A program made the position numbers and the translations under genes. A stretch of 64,000 nucleotides of DNA from Xiphias gladius. Lineage: Eukaryota > Chordata > Actinopteri > Istiophoriformes > Xiphiidae. Shown here in pieces: positions 39,968 through 54,000 of the stretch (positions are counted from its first letter, which is position 1; every line of letters starts with the position of its first letter). The DNA is taken from assembly GCF_016859285.1 (NCBI RefSeq), contig NC_053412.1, forward strand, positions 5,331,789-5,395,788, written 5' to 3'. The notes under the pieces were generated by a model that did not search any database, was not told where the DNA came from, and was given only the letters and a program-made list of their open reading frames with translations.

Positions 39968-42900
39968 CATTTTGTGTCAACAGCCCTGCTATTCCATCAT
40001 TTAAGGCATAATAGTTTTCAACAGATACTGTAAACCAAGCCCCAATTCCACCAAAAACTACTGTAGAGCCCTTTTTATTTTGAAGTCTGTGAATATTCCA
40101 GGTGCTCAGACTTTTTTCTGTCTAGCTTTGTTGACTTAAAGCTTGCCCTTGCTACATCCTGGCTGTTAAAAGTGTTGATAACATATTTTAATCATCTTTT
40201 TTTCAAGGACTCTGGATAAGTGTAAGGACTGTTGTTCAAGGAAACATGCTTGCCTTATCTAGAAAAATACATGTGTTGAAAAATTTTCTTCAAGTGGATT
40301 GTATATGTAGAAACAGTAAGTTTCTAGCAGACATCTCTCTTGCAAACTAGCCTGTCACATGTAATCACTGTTTATTCAATCTCTTATCTAAGTCCCCACT
40401 GTTTTTCTAGTGATGTCATCAGCCAAAATAGAAAGAGAAATGTACTTTGTTCCCTAGTAGGACTGGAAACTTTGCCTATCACACTGTTTTAAAATACGTA
40501 CAAGTCCTGAGCTGGATATTGTATGCAAGGGCACTTTACATTAATAAGTCCTTTGAGAGGAAACTGCATGGCTCATATACTCAAAAGACCCCTCTCACCT
40601 CACACCAGTGAAATCACCTCTAGGTCTTTATGGGACTATTTTACTCTATTCCCAATGCACTTTGTGGTACATAAGGAAATGTTGGTCCAGATCTGTTGTT
40701 CCTGATTTTTTTTTTTCTCATTAAGGACATACACATAGATGAGGGTATTTGGCCGACATAGCCACATCTGAGACCATTTTTGTTGTTAGATATAATTTAG
40801 TGCAGACTTGCAAGTCTCCATGTTACAGAGAGTGACCTTTGGTGAAAACATGTTACCAAGCACATTTAATGACTCTACTGATCAGCTTTGGCCATGTGAT
40901 ATAAGTCAGTAGAAGCAGCTTTGATATGCTTTCAGGGAACACATAAAGAGTAGGGCTGATCTATTTAGCATTTGTCCACCTTTCTGCCCCCATCATGTTT
41001 TATCTCAGTGTCCTTAGAAAGCCGCCCTTTGAAAGAAGATCATTTTGGAGGCATTTAATTGTAAAGTGGTTGCACATAAAGCTGGTGACATAACAGTTTC
41101 ATGGCTATGGACATTACAAGGCACCTTACCACCCACTCTGCAGCCTGTCCGACTCTTGCAACAGGCACCAATTTCAGACTGGTTTCCCCTGAAAACGGAT
41201 GAATGACCACCACTGTGGGTTGTTAATGTTTCATGGAAAAATAGGTTGCACGGAGCGATTTGGACGGTTAGAGTGTTCAAATGGATATCTTAACTTTACA
41301 GGATTTGTTCTGGCTTTGTTGCAAATATATTTTTGCCTTTCCCTCAAATGTAAGTTAACATAAATGCCATTTTTTTTTAAAAAAAGAAAAGGAAACATCC
41401 AGTTGGGAGCAGTCAGCCAAGCCTCCAAGGGAGTCGCAACTAGCCACACCAGCACACTACAGCTTTACAGAGGGCTTCCCTCTCTTTACGTGGCTCCCAA
41501 AGCTGGAAACTGTGGCTCATCCACTGCTTAAAGCTCTGTTACATGTTCCATATGTCAGGGCTGCAGTGCCATTTCCTAACCACAGGTGATTAGGTTATAT
41601 ATGTACAGACTGAAGTATCCTGTGCGTACACACATGACCACCTCCGCTTTAACAAACACTGGTGGATGGTGGGCTGAATGCCCCGCTGTGTGACAGAGTT
41701 TGAAGGGAGGAAGCTGATTAATGCAGTGCATGCACTGTATTTAAAGTCCGCACAGGCTAAGTGATATGCCCCCAGAGTGCAACCAACATGTGTAAAATAT
41801 GTAGCACTGATTTTTTATTAACTTCCTGGTGGTGGCAATATGATTAATCGAGTGGTGTGTTACCAAGAGGCCTAGATTTGCCCATCCTAAATCAGTTTGT
41901 GTTTTTTTGTGTGGGAATAAATTTGATTATATTTACAAAACCCTGAATACACATTATGCAAATGCTGCTCCCTGAAAGCGCCCATTCAGTATTTTAATAC
42001 CACCGATAACTCTGCCTTTAAAACACAGCTGCTGTTTTATGCAATGAAGTTCTTGAGACAACTCGTGATTTCAACTGCAATTAATGTAAATAACTTCCAT
42101 GCAAGCAGTTATGATTACATAGGAGCAAGAGTGACTAATTCTATGTCTCATGCTGAAACAAGGATTTTTGTATCGATTTCCACAAAAACACAGTCAAACA
42201 CTAAAGAAAAGAACTAGATTCGTCTGACAATATTGAGCCTTGATATGTTTTTAATAGCTTAAAATACCAAATACCGCCTGGTATTTGTAGTAAAAAAAAA
42301 AAAAAAAAATTACTGGGATGCACATAGCTACACATTTTACATACAATATATACAGACTTTTTGCTCCTCTTTACTCATGGGATACAGGTATTCTTGTATA
42401 ATGAATTATTAGTATCTTGTGTGAAACTAAGTTATCCCTTTTTCAGCAATTATGCCCAGTGACAAATTCCTGAACAATGATATTACATGGTCCATAGAGG
42501 GCCATATTTCACCTCTTTCCTCTGAGACTCAGAATTAAACCCTTTCTGTTTAAACTTTGACCAAATTTGCAGTGGCAGACCACTGTGTCCGACTTCTCGT
42601 TACATTAACCAAAATGTGTTTCAGCATTTCCTGAGGAGTATGTAAAATTTATTTGAATGAAATTGAAATTAAACTAATGTGTTACAGTCCCTTGCTTCGA
42701 GACTTTAATGAAGTTCCCACTACAGTTTATATATTATTCTAAAACTTTTTAAAGAATTTGTCATTTTTGTTCAATTAAAGATTTTGTTAAATACCTTTTG
42801 ATATGCGCACTTTTGGTGACTTGGAGAAACAACATTATTCTACTGAGTGTTATTAACTTCTTAAAACAGTTGTTTTAAACATTCAGAAGTAATTTACAGT

Positions 42901-43126
42901 AGATACACACAAAAAAAAACCTAACTTTAGAGCCATAGAGAAGTATTATTAAAAACCACTATAAAACTTAGTATTACAAAGTACACAAGAACGCCAGCAT
43001 GAAATCATACTACTCTGAACATCTCTAGGTTTCCAAGGCAATCAAGAGATCGACAACTCTTAAAAGTTTTGACTTTTTTCTTTTTCCACAAATGCAGAGT
43101 TTTGTAGTAATGTTCACTGTGCTTAC

Positions 43127-43200
43127 CTGTGCCAAAGTCTTTCCTAGCTTCACTGCCATGAGATCATTATCTTGCCGTACGACACCCGACCCTCAACTCT
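43127..43200 (-). promoter_or_regulatory. Possible alternative first exon/promoter of filip1
   Basis: On the minus strand a short segment ends ACTTTGGCACAG|GTAAGC, a strong donor at 43127/43126, 5.6 kb upstream of the large filip1 exon. It carries an ATG (43159) whose frame would end shortly after joining the large exon, so it could only be a leader. Translation could then start at the internal Met39 codon (37418-37416). An M-CAT-like CATTCCT lies at 43245-43251. FILIP1L is known to have a short form starting at the equivalent methionine. The exon's 5' end is unknown. Confidence 0.2.
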
Positions 43201-44126
43201 TCCTCTGTGTGTGTGTCTCACTCCCTTAGTAGCTGTAATGTGGGCATTCCTGCAGTCAGACCAAACAATAAGGGATGTGCTCCCTGCCTATGGACCATTA
43301 CATCATCAACATGTCCATATATGGAGCTTTGCATTGCAGAGGCTTGCAAGAAGGGGGTGTGCTTGCTCGTATGTGTTAGTATGTGGTGTGTTCATGTCTG
43401 AGTGTTTGAGCAAGTCTCCTGAAGTAACTGTTTAACTAAAGGATGTGGCAGAGCAGAGGGAAAGGTTTTTGTTGACGTATGAAAAGTGTGAAATATCTGC
43501 GCGGTCTGTCACTGCTCTGGAGGCAGGGAAGTAGGTGAAGAGAGATGAGGAGTTCAAGTTACAGTATTTCCTTCTGGCTCTTGTCAACTTAAGTCATTTA
43601 TTCAGCCAAGGAGGGGGGGGAAAATAGAATCAGCTTGCAAAGTTAATAAGAAATCCTTGGTTAAGGATTTGTAATTGAGACCAATGCTGAAGAACAAGAC
43701 AAGACATGTAACACATATTTTTTACATGGGAAATGTATATTCACAGCCCACACCTAAGAAATCCCCTGACATTTTGACAGTTTTACTGAAATGGTTTGTC
43801 AGCAACACTGTTGCTGATCGAAATCATGGATCGTGCCAATGGCTGCTTGATGTCATGTCTATATAGTTTCAGGGAGGAATGCTTGCACTGCTAACATGCT
43901 GTTTCAGGGAAAGTCAGGGTAAAAGATATTTGGTCTCAGGCATATTTGAGTAATGAAAAAATAGACAGTGTCAGGTTGTCTCTCTAACAGTTGGTTTTGT
44001 GCACATAATGGCTAATTTAGTTGCCAAGAATTTATCTCTTCTCTCAACACGTGTCCTTAAACTATTTCTACTATTTATACCATTAAATCTTCACAGGGAG
44101 ATTTGACACATTATGTCAATATACGT

Positions 44127-44850
44127 CAGTGATGGACAAAGTATTGCGATCCTTATTGAGTAAAGGTAGAAAAAAAAAGAATAAAACTCATTACAAGTTA
44201 AAGTACCGCGTTAAAAATTGTACTCACTGAAACGAACGTAGCTATTATGGGCAAATATTATTATGATAATGTAATTATCGAAAGTAAAAGTACTCATGAT
44301 GCCGAATGGCCCATTTAATATTGTTATTATGCATGATGAATTATTATTTATTGTTAGAGGAATAGTTTGACATTTTGGGAAGTAAAAACTACAATCTGTT
44401 TTTTTTTTACACATTGATTTTTCTATGAGTTATTGAGCTTTAGAGTGGATTTTTGTTACCTATGGACAGAGCCAGGCTAGCTCTTCCCCCCTGTTTTCAG
44501 TCTTTATGCTAAGCTAAGCTGACTTTCTCCTGGCTCCCCTTTCATATTTAAGAGACTGGTATCATATTGAGAGTGGCATCAATCCCCTCATGTAACTCTT
44601 TGCAAGAAGGCGAATAAACTTGTTTCCCAAATTATGAACTATGGAATGGAGGTAATTTTAAGTAACCCAATTTGTAACAATTCATCATATTTTATAAAAT
44701 GATCACATGTTTTGCATATGTATAATCTTCATCTGGTAAGTAAAAAGTTATCAGAATGATCAAACAATCGCAGTGAAGTGTAAACATACAATTTTCCCTC
44801 TGAAATGTACTGTGTAACAGTAGAAGTACTTTGTAACTTTCCACTCCTGC
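44127..44850 (-). mobile_element. AAGTAC-rich interspersed element, copy 2, interrupted by a MITE
   Basis: It is oriented opposite to copy 1: it starts CAGTGATGGACAAAGTATTG and ends GTAACTTTCCACTCC. The left part runs to about 44358 and the right part resumes with GAGGTAATTTTAAGTAACC near 44648. The interval between is a different element (44361-44643). Some of the middle of the host copy is missing compared with copy 1. Confidence 0.72.
44361..44643 (+). mobile_element. Inverted-repeat MITE nested in the element above
   Basis: The left terminal segment AATAGTTTGACATTTTGGGA (44361-44380) is mirrored on the right by GTTTCCCAAATTATGAACTAT (44622-44642), an imperfect inverted repeat of about 21 bp. 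The interior (GGACAGAGCCAGGCTAGCTC, GCTAAGCTAAGCTGAC) matches a repeat I know to be widespread in percomorph fish. It has no coding capacity. A second, truncated copy begins at 60543. Confidence 0.78.
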
Positions 44851-47458
44851 AGTACACCTTGCAGTGAACATTGTGAGAATAGGTAGGGTAGGTAGAATAG
44901 GTTGAGGCGTGGTTGGGGTAATTAAACATCGTACCTATGGGTGTAAAAGTGGCTTCAAGCTAATGGCTCCGCAAACAAAACAATGGATTTTCATGCAGGA
45001 GTGTAATCATAGCTTAAGCCAGCACACATTTTTCTTTATCAGTGGCACATTGTTCAGCTCACAATGCCTCCATCTTTACTTTCATTATCAGATTGCTCTT
45101 AGCTAACTCATACATTTCTCCAACTATAGCTGATGACTAAATCCATCTCTGTAAAGTCTCAACATTGTGCGTCACCCAATATCGCATGGTGGGTGCAAAT
45201 TTTTCAGAGATCTTTCAGGGAGCACCCTGTTTATTCACACAATGGGACCGGTGACACTGCATGGTGCACAAACATACGGGCCAGTGACATAAACACTTCC
45301 TGACAAACGTGGTGCAAGAACAACAGGACCTCATGTTCGGTGTGTGTGGCGAAAATCCACGGCATACAATAAGACATATAATAAGACTGCAAATTAGTCA
45401 CATATACACATCAGTCTGTAAAAACTCAAAGTGTATTCTGTCACTATGTGCTTAAGGCAGTACGTTGCAGTTATAAGTAATCCCAGGAGTGTAAGGGAAT
45501 AACAAGGGCAAGACTCTTCCTGTCTCCTGCCCGCTAAATAAAATATGTCATGGCTTCACAATGGCTGAGGTCACCCTTACTAAATGTTATGAGCTTTGCC
45601 AGCGAAGCTCGGGGAAGCAGAGATTCGCTAGATTAATTTAAAGCTGAACTAGGCAGGACTTTTGAGTAAAAATAAAAACACGTCATACATATTTGAGCAA
45701 CTCAAGGATGCAGATTAAACATGCATAATAGGTCGATCAGTACACGTCATCCAGTCTGAATTCACAACCCTTCATTTCAGTTGAATACTAGCGGCGTCTG
45801 CTACACAATTACAAGTCTCTGGTTGTCTTCTTTGAACTGTCATTAATTTCTGGCTTTAAAGGATGTAATTACACAACAGACTTACAATAATGATAGGAAA
45901 CAAGGCTAGTATGCTCAGATTGAGTCAACTTCAAGTCCACAAGCATCTACTAACCATCTTCACCAATTTCTGAATTTAAACCCGAAATCTCCCATCTTTG
46001 AGCAATGGTGTATTTCCAAGCAAAATTCAATTTGGTGTCTTCTCAAACTGCTGACAAATACAACAAATGCTGGCACACACACTGTGACTTGAAGTGTGTC
46101 GGTTTAGTGGCAGATGGAACAGGGTTCGTGAGTCACAGCGGAAGCCGGACAAGATTTGCTAATTCCTAAAAACAGAAAAACAGAAATCATGTGTTCTGAT
46201 GGCTTATGTTAAAACAAACAAACAAAAAAATGTAATTAATTACGGCGTTTTGGACCAACTGGAGAAGACTGTTGTTGGAAGACAATGAATGAGGCTGTGT
46301 GAAAAAGTTTGCATGGCCAGTCTGCGCTCACAGTGCCAACAGAAGCCAAAGATAGCATTTGTTTTTGGTCAGGAACTCAACATGATGCCAGGGCAGAAAC
46401 ACTAAATTTGATTTTGTTTGGAGAATACTGTAAGTCTTCAATTTTTTATTGATTAAACGGAACAGAGTTACGGGGTAGACTTTTCTTTAAGCGCTGTATG
46501 GCAATCGTCACATGCATTGTTGACAGATAAAGACAAAGGATCAGAGTCTGGGGGAGTTGGGAGCAAAACCAGAATGGCTTCCTGTTGAAACTGAAGTCTT
46601 GACTGTCTCTTGATCTCACTCCTCAGAGAAATTCCTGTGTCCACTTCTGAAAGTATGACAACTTGATTTTTGAGAGAGATTTTTCCCTGAAGCACTCTAA
46701 AGTCTTTAAGTAGCGCTTTAATGCTTTGCTACAAGGCTATGGGGAATCGACGAATTGAAGCACACACTTGGGTAAAGCAGGATTGATTGCAGGCAATTTA
46801 AAACGCAGTGTTTCGCAATCTGCAAATTCAGTGTCACAGAGTCCAACAACTGCCCACTGAGCCCCAGCTCTAAACTATGATGTATTTGAGTTTTGTGTTT
46901 GCTCCGTTTTCCCTCCAACAAACTGTTTGTTCTCAGAACAAACAATTCGGTCATCCAAAATTAAATTCTATTTATGGATCTGGACATAGTCGAGGCCCCG
47001 AGTACTGTACACTTGAAACAGATGTCAGGGATCAAACACAAAAACCGACCACACAAACATGTTTGCTGTGACAAGCATCTGCCAAATGACAAATAGTGGG
47101 GAGATGAAGATGCATTATGTAACCTCCATGGGATGACTATAGTGCTGACAATACATAAAAGAATGTAGAGGTTTGGGATTTGGTTTGGATGAGTAACGTG
47201 TGCGGTTCCGCAGGGCAGTTGTTAAATCCAGAGGCACGATCTTCCGGCATTTCAATATGTTCCTCAGAGCTGGAAAGTCCAACAGTTTACAAATGACAAA
47301 ACACAAGCTACATAGATGAATGAAAGGATGTATCTACTGTATGAAGCGGCAGGGGTTTGCGATTGGAGAAACTAGTCCTGGTCCAATTGTGACCTGCTCT
47401 CTAAGGCTGTGTTCAGACCGACATTATTACTGCGTCAAAAAAAAAAAAAAAGCCGCCT

Positions 47459-47645
47459 CGGGGCAAGCTTGTGGCCTAGTGGTTAAGATGCCTACCTTAT
47501 AATTGCAAAGTTTGCAGTTTGACTCTGACTGCGGACCTGTGTTGCATGTCATAACCCTCTCTCTCTCTCTCTCTCTCTCTCTCCCCATGTTTACCGTCTG
47601 TATCTACACTGTTGCTGTCCAATAAAGACAAAGTGCCGAAAAACT
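47459..47645 (+). mobile_element. tRNA-derived SINE
   Basis: The head resembles a tRNA gene promoter: an A-box-like TGGCCTAGTGGTTAAGATG (47472-47490) and a B-box-like GCAGTTTGACTCTGAC (47514-47529). A body with GTTGCATGTCATAACC follows, then a (CT)n tract at about 47557-47582. The tail is TGTCCAATAAAGACAAAGTGCCGAAAAA. This head-body-tail order is the common fish SINE layout. A (A)14 run and a separate TGTTCAGACCG repeat fragment lie just upstream. Confidence 0.78.
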
Positions 47646-48708
47646 ATTTTAAAGAAAAACACAGGGTTGTCCAAAAGACAAAAACAAAAAAAAAAGTTGA
47701 ACCAAGATCAGCTTTTACCGCAACATAATACAACATCATCCCAAAATGCACTAAATAGGCCAGTTGAGCACGTGCAGGCCCACATACTTTGTAGATGACT
47801 TTGTAACATGAATGAATACTGTCATTTTACAGTTTACCTCATCATCGTCAAGAAAGAGGCTAAAATGAAACCACAATGTGGTGTTTGGGAGAACTCATGG
47901 ATCTATAACTGTATTTCCATTCAACTGTTTTATGCTCATTTTCAATTTACACTTGAAAAAAACTTAGGGGAAACGCTGGCAATTCAAAAAATATCACAAG
48001 AAATCCTGCAAAAAAGTTTGTATCCTTTATGCTACACAGTTGGAAAAGTATCGACAAAGTGCACTGGAAACAGGCTTAGTGAATAAATCACGACTCACAC
48101 GAAGCATGTGATTTAAACGTCACCCAAGCTTCCGCTACTCTGGAGAGACACAAAACTGGCAGCAGATGAAAATATAAGATCTCTGTGGAGCAATGAGGAC
48201 TGTAATGAAATATTTCCATCATGTTTTCCACAGTTTTTGGTTGTTTGAGGTTCGACTGGCGCTCTTTTTGTTACATCATCACATTGTGCAGACTTCTTCT
48301 GCAGTGGCTTAATATCACCCGCCGCCTAGTATTTGTCGAATAGAAAACGCAAATTAATTTGAATTTTCTTTTCCAGATTTTCTGGAAAACAATTTGAGCT
48401 ACAATTGGATGGAAACCTGACTTATAACTGAAACTGGACTTTTCTGGATTGTATTTCATCTTCTCACCAGTACCTGTAGCAACATGTTCACACCAATACA
48501 AGGGACTACCTTTGGCCTTAATCCTCGCTTAGACTTGAAAGACATGACTTCTACTTTTAAGATTATGTGTGTGAAGACATGATATGGGATATCCCCGATT
48601 TCTGTTACTTACACAGTCTCCAACTACACGTGACGAAAAGTACAGCTGGCATATGAGCACATTAAAGGGTTGCCAATGCGTTCAGGCAAAGACACACGTT
48701 AGAGTGTA

Positions 48709-48712
<4 letters not shown>

Positions 48713-48776
<64 letters not shown>
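48713..48776. repeat. (TG)32 microsatellite
   Basis: An uninterrupted TG run. The open frames over it are artefacts. Confidence 0.97.
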
Positions 48777-48777
<1 letters not shown>

Positions 48778-50963
48778 CTGGTACCTGATACGAGGCGTGA
48801 ATCTGAAAAACCGTTAACATCCAAACCAGATGGAAACGCGATATCGCGGAGTGCAATAAGTTTTCCTGCCTGTGTGAGAGTTACAGGAGTGAACATACGT
48901 GTGTCTGACAAACATTTGCACATTGGTTTTTTGTTGGGGGTTTTTTTTTTTTTTTTTGCCCTATAGCAATATGTGTGACGTAAGGATCTGATCAACTGTC
49001 TGCAGGCTGCGGTACCAGACAAAGTGAGAGACAAAGGCACACAGTCACCCTCTCCACTGAGTGTGATTTGGGGTTTTGCTCTAATTTGCGTTGCACATCA
49101 GACAAAGCGCCTCTCTGCAGTCGTCACAGACGAGGCCTGGTCTCGCCCCGTACACTCAGCGCTCTCTGACACGCACATGCTTGTGCGATACGCACAGCCC
49201 AGGGGCTGATTACCTGACATACATACATGACATCATCAGCTTGTAATCAAATCCATATGTCTCCCTCCCTTCTCTCTCTCTCTCCGATTCTATCTTTATC
49301 TCTCGCTGGAATTCTGTCCCTCTCTTTTAATCCACCCATGACTTTTTCTGTTTGCTTTTCATTTATCCCTTGTCCCCCTCTCTTGTCTTTCTCTCTTTCC
49401 TTCAAAGCCTTTCCCTGTCTTTGTCCACCACCTCAGTTTTTTTTTTTTTTTCTTTCTGTCTGTCTTTCTCTTGTTTCTGATCTCAGCCCCGGCCTCAGCA
49501 TGGGCTTTGCTGTTAAAATGGAACGTGATTTTCACTGCCAGGCTAAAAACTCTCGTGGACATTTGCTGGCCTTTTATGGCCAAATTCAGGTTTTATGGCC
49601 GTTCTCTGGCTGACGACCTTTTGTTCATTGTTGCGATGATATGTTGTAGTGTCCAAATAGTTGTAATTGCCTGTTAAATGTGGACTCGACTCATCTGTGT
49701 TTGTGTTTTCCCTCTTTAGCTTGCATTCTCTTTTTCTTTATTGTACTGTCTTCGTGATGTCATCTCTTCCCCTTTCTTTATGCAACTTTTCCTTTACTCT
49801 AGCTTTAGTTAATTTAGGCAGTGCACCCCGTGTCTGGCACTGGCGCAAGGTGTGTGTACAAGCATGTATTGGTGTGTCTGTCTCTCTAATGAAAAGTGAG
49901 ATGATGGTAAGTTGGTTTGACCTTGACCTTTCACCTCTCCCTTCTGCTGGCTATAACCCTCGAGGACTTTTTGTAGCACTAAAGACATGTCTGCTACTCG
50001 CTCCACTTTTTCTAAACAAAAGAAGTTTTATTGGGTTGTTTTTCTTCTCCAGATAGTTGTCTCTAATTTTCCTTCATTGAAGTTTGATGCTAATGTTAAT
50101 AAGATATTTAACTTTTATGTTCAGACTCAGAAAATGATGTGGACAAACTTTAACCATAAAAAAAGTAGAACTTACTGGTACATATTTCTGGGGAGATTTT
50201 ACAGATCAGTCACCTATCATTATTAATATCTGACAAAAGAAAAATCCAAACATGTGTTCTTTCTGTTGAGTCTGAGTGTCTGTACCTGTCTCCATAACTC
50301 ACTTTTACTGTTACATATCTAGGATTTCACAATCTCATGCAACCTCAAGAAAGCCATAGAGTACGTCACCTTTTTCACTTACATCTCCAGATTTTTATTT
50401 GCTCTGTCTGAACAGATGCGCTGAAGGTTTTTATATGATTAGAAAAAAAATTTTGAAACCATTTACAACACATAGAAATGCGTTAATTACACATCCTTCC
50501 CCATTTCTGGTGCAACGAATTTCATAGGAGATGTGTTTTTACAATGAAAAACCAGTATCAAAATGTCTGTAAAACCTCTTCTGTTCTCCTTGACAAACAT
50601 GACTACAACCTTAATCATTGGCCTTTTCAGTCTACATGGGTTGAATAATTGACAGAAACTATTTCGATGTGGTAAAGGTACAGCACAGCTAATTTTTCTC
50701 AGTTCTCGAAAGAATAATCCTTTGTTTTTCTTTCTCAGCTCCAGTGACAGGAACAAATAGTTTCCTATACCCAACTACATGACGAATGAAACACGTCAGC
50801 CTACCATTTGAATGATATAGGATTATGGGCAGGAATCAATCATGCAGCTTTAGATTGAAGGGTTGGACCCGGCAGACAGGCTGCAATTTACAGACTCACA
50901 ACAGGTTTTGCCTAACAAAGGATTACACTTGGAGTGAATAATTAAGAGAGGTGTGCAGAAGTA

Positions 50964-50965
<2 letters not shown>

Positions 50966-51057
<92 letters not shown>
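50966..51057. repeat. (TG)46 microsatellite
   Basis: The longest perfect dinucleotide tract in the window, 92 bases. Confidence 0.97.
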
Positions 51058-51060
<3 letters not shown>

Positions 51061-54000
51061 ACAGTCGACAAAGCAGGCGTGTGTCTGCTGCCCTCAATTG
51101 GTACAGCTGATAATCATTACCCCTCCAGCACTGTGGACTTTGATGTAAATCGCAAACACTTAAGGAGGATGTTGCGATTACTGTTTGCACAAATGTGGTA
51201 GATTTTGATGCCCCAGGGCCACACATTAACCACCAGCCACTACACGTACAGTATGGCAAGAACTTGGCACCGGCTGGCTTTACATAATGTATTATAGACT
51301 GCAAACACAGAGATCGTCACATGTGGTGAAGGACCATTTCAGATCATAACCTTTTGAGAAACACAAAAGTGCGACCCTGGAACCCTGTCTATGAGAAATT
51401 ATGTTCCTATACAACAAAGATGCAACAGCAAAAAAATGTTTTCAAATTAGCTTAGTTCTAATCCTTCCATGCCCGCCCCCAGCCACCCACCCACCCAGCC
51501 GACAACTGCAGAAGAGCCCCCTGGGGTTCAAGTACCCTTGGCTGGGAATCACTGCCCTGCAGCACTGAAGCAATTTCAGCCTCAGAGCCAGACTCCTGCT
51601 ATTAAACGTACACAAGTACCCGGTGGTGATTCCATTAGGCTTCACACCCTGCTCTAACAATGACAATAGCTACACATTAGACCATGGATCTTATAACTTG
51701 ACAGATTCACAGGAAGAACGGAAATGTACACACACACACACACATGTACACACACTAATCTGTACAGCTGTCAGGTGAGCAGGGTGGATCTTCCTCCAGA
51801 GACTCTTTAAAGGTTTCCTGATGGATTAGCATTGATTTCAAGTCTGTGGAGGAGTACAAGAGCTGCTCTCTTATCAGATTCCAGGGAGCTGAGCTTTCTC
51901 AAATTGTCAAGTCAAAAAGCCTGAAATGCTGGCCGCCAGTTTTCCCACCTGTGTGCTCGTAGATCTACCTGTTAACCAACTATTCTTTTGAGCTATAAAA
52001 GCTGTATTTTCAAATCCTGCTCATGAATTTCAGCTTCTACATGGGTTTGCAGAGTAATTAATAAGTAGGATGAAGCTGCCACTTGACTATCAGCGCAACC
52101 GCTACCTGGCTAATCTCTTAATCTTTGCCTTCCTGGGGGCAACATCCACACCCCAGCCTCATCTCTGTCCTATTCAGCCCCTCAGCCAGCACCAAAACAA
52201 AAGGTTGTATTTACGCAGTTAAAGATAACTGCACTTCAAAGTCTTCTGCGCCGAGGCTGTGTTTGAAAGGGAGCATACGTATCCGAATGCTGCTTCAGCA
52301 TGGAAAAATTACAGCGTGACCAACAGCCCAGGGAGCAGAGTTTTAAGGAAATGCATGTAGCACTTCATTTAAAGGTTGTCCCACAGCTCATCTCGCTGAG
52401 CTAATAGTGTTCAGTTTAACCTCCTACGCTTTCCGACACACATTTTCAGAACAGTTGGGACACACAAACTTCTGTTTAATATTAGCCCTCAGGCAACGGA
52501 GGAAATTTGCAAGTCTGCCACATCAGTGCTGTGTATCCAACTCCTACTTAGATCTGTCTCATTTACTCATTCTCTGACTTATCTCCAAACACTGTACAGC
52601 ATCTTTAAACACAGGAAATGTGTTTCCTAATCTGGTCATACTTTCACAACTGCATTAATGGAACAAGTCCAGAAGCCTCTGCAAAATCCACCCCACTGGT
52701 AGGGGTGTCATCACATTGCTATTCTCTGGCCAGATTAAGGGGACACATCCAAAGGCTGTCATAAATCAGGTTTAATTTGAGTCAGAGGAGACACACTTTT
52801 GGCATTTGGTTAGGAATCAACATCATGCTGTGTATAAATTTGTATCAATGTAGGGTACTTAGCTGGCCGAGACAAGTTGTTGATCTAGCCTTTTGAGTTG
52901 GCACATAACAGTGACTATTAATACGTTTCTTATGTCAGCAGTGGATTTAGTTGCGTTATGTCCTGTTTTCTGATTCCGACACCTTTTGAGGGCAGTGTTC
53001 TCCATCTTTATTGTTTTATACCCTGTTGCACCACTGCTGCACGTGGATAGCCACATTTTTCAGAATAGATTGTCGATGATCTGACATGAACCTGGAAATT
53101 TGGGTTCCTCAAAGCCGGTTTAAAATTCACCTGAATCTGTTGTCAGAGCAAAGAGTCCTCAAACCCAAACCTTTTCATAATTACCTATACGTAAACATGA
53201 TCAAATATGCAACAAAATAAAAGTTTGTACAAAAAAAAAAAAAAAAAACAATTCAAGTGTAGTCTTAGAAACTGTGACTAAAAGCACAGTTTAAAACTCA
53301 GCTAAAATTTTCTCTCTGTTAAAAGACCAGTGGAACCAGGACATATGGCATTTCATTTGACATGAAAATGGGAATTTGTCATTTGGACACTAAAACTGAA
53401 AACTAACATTGCTGAAAACTTTTTTTGCAAATTAAAACACTTTTCAGCCATTCTGAGTAATGTATGTGTTTACTGTTACATGTGAACATCCTTACAGTAT
53501 GGTACAGTGTGTGTTAGGTTACCTCATTAATAATTCAGCCATCATTGTTTCATCACCTTCGCTGTGCTTTGTTTTTTATTATGGTGAGGATGGCTGTATT
53601 GTAAGGCAGCATACAATACCACCCTGCCACTCTGGGACAGGCTCCAACGCCTCTGCAGCCCCTGCACAGAATAGTTGGTATAGATACGGTAACTGATGGA
53701 TGGTACTTCAATGGGCTGTGTCGCAAGCGTCACATAAAACTTAACCAAGAGTTTTTTTCTGGTGGATTAGGGCTACATCTGTTGATCTTCTGTTTTTAAT
53801 ACCATATGGACGTTTCTTGTTATCACGTCATACCTTTACCATGTTAAAATTAGAAGTTTGTTTTAATGAGATACTATGGTTTTGTGAAACCACAACAGTG
53901 TAAGAACATAACAAGATAAAGTAATATGTTGTTACAACAAGAGAAGTTTCATCTAAAAACAGAGTAATTTGGTATCTAGTAAAGACAAGAAAATATGTCA

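Noticed and set aside
47459..47530. Possible functional tRNA gene
   Set aside because: The A- and B-box-like motifs are degenerate and continue into a SINE body and tail. No complete cloverleaf is possible.
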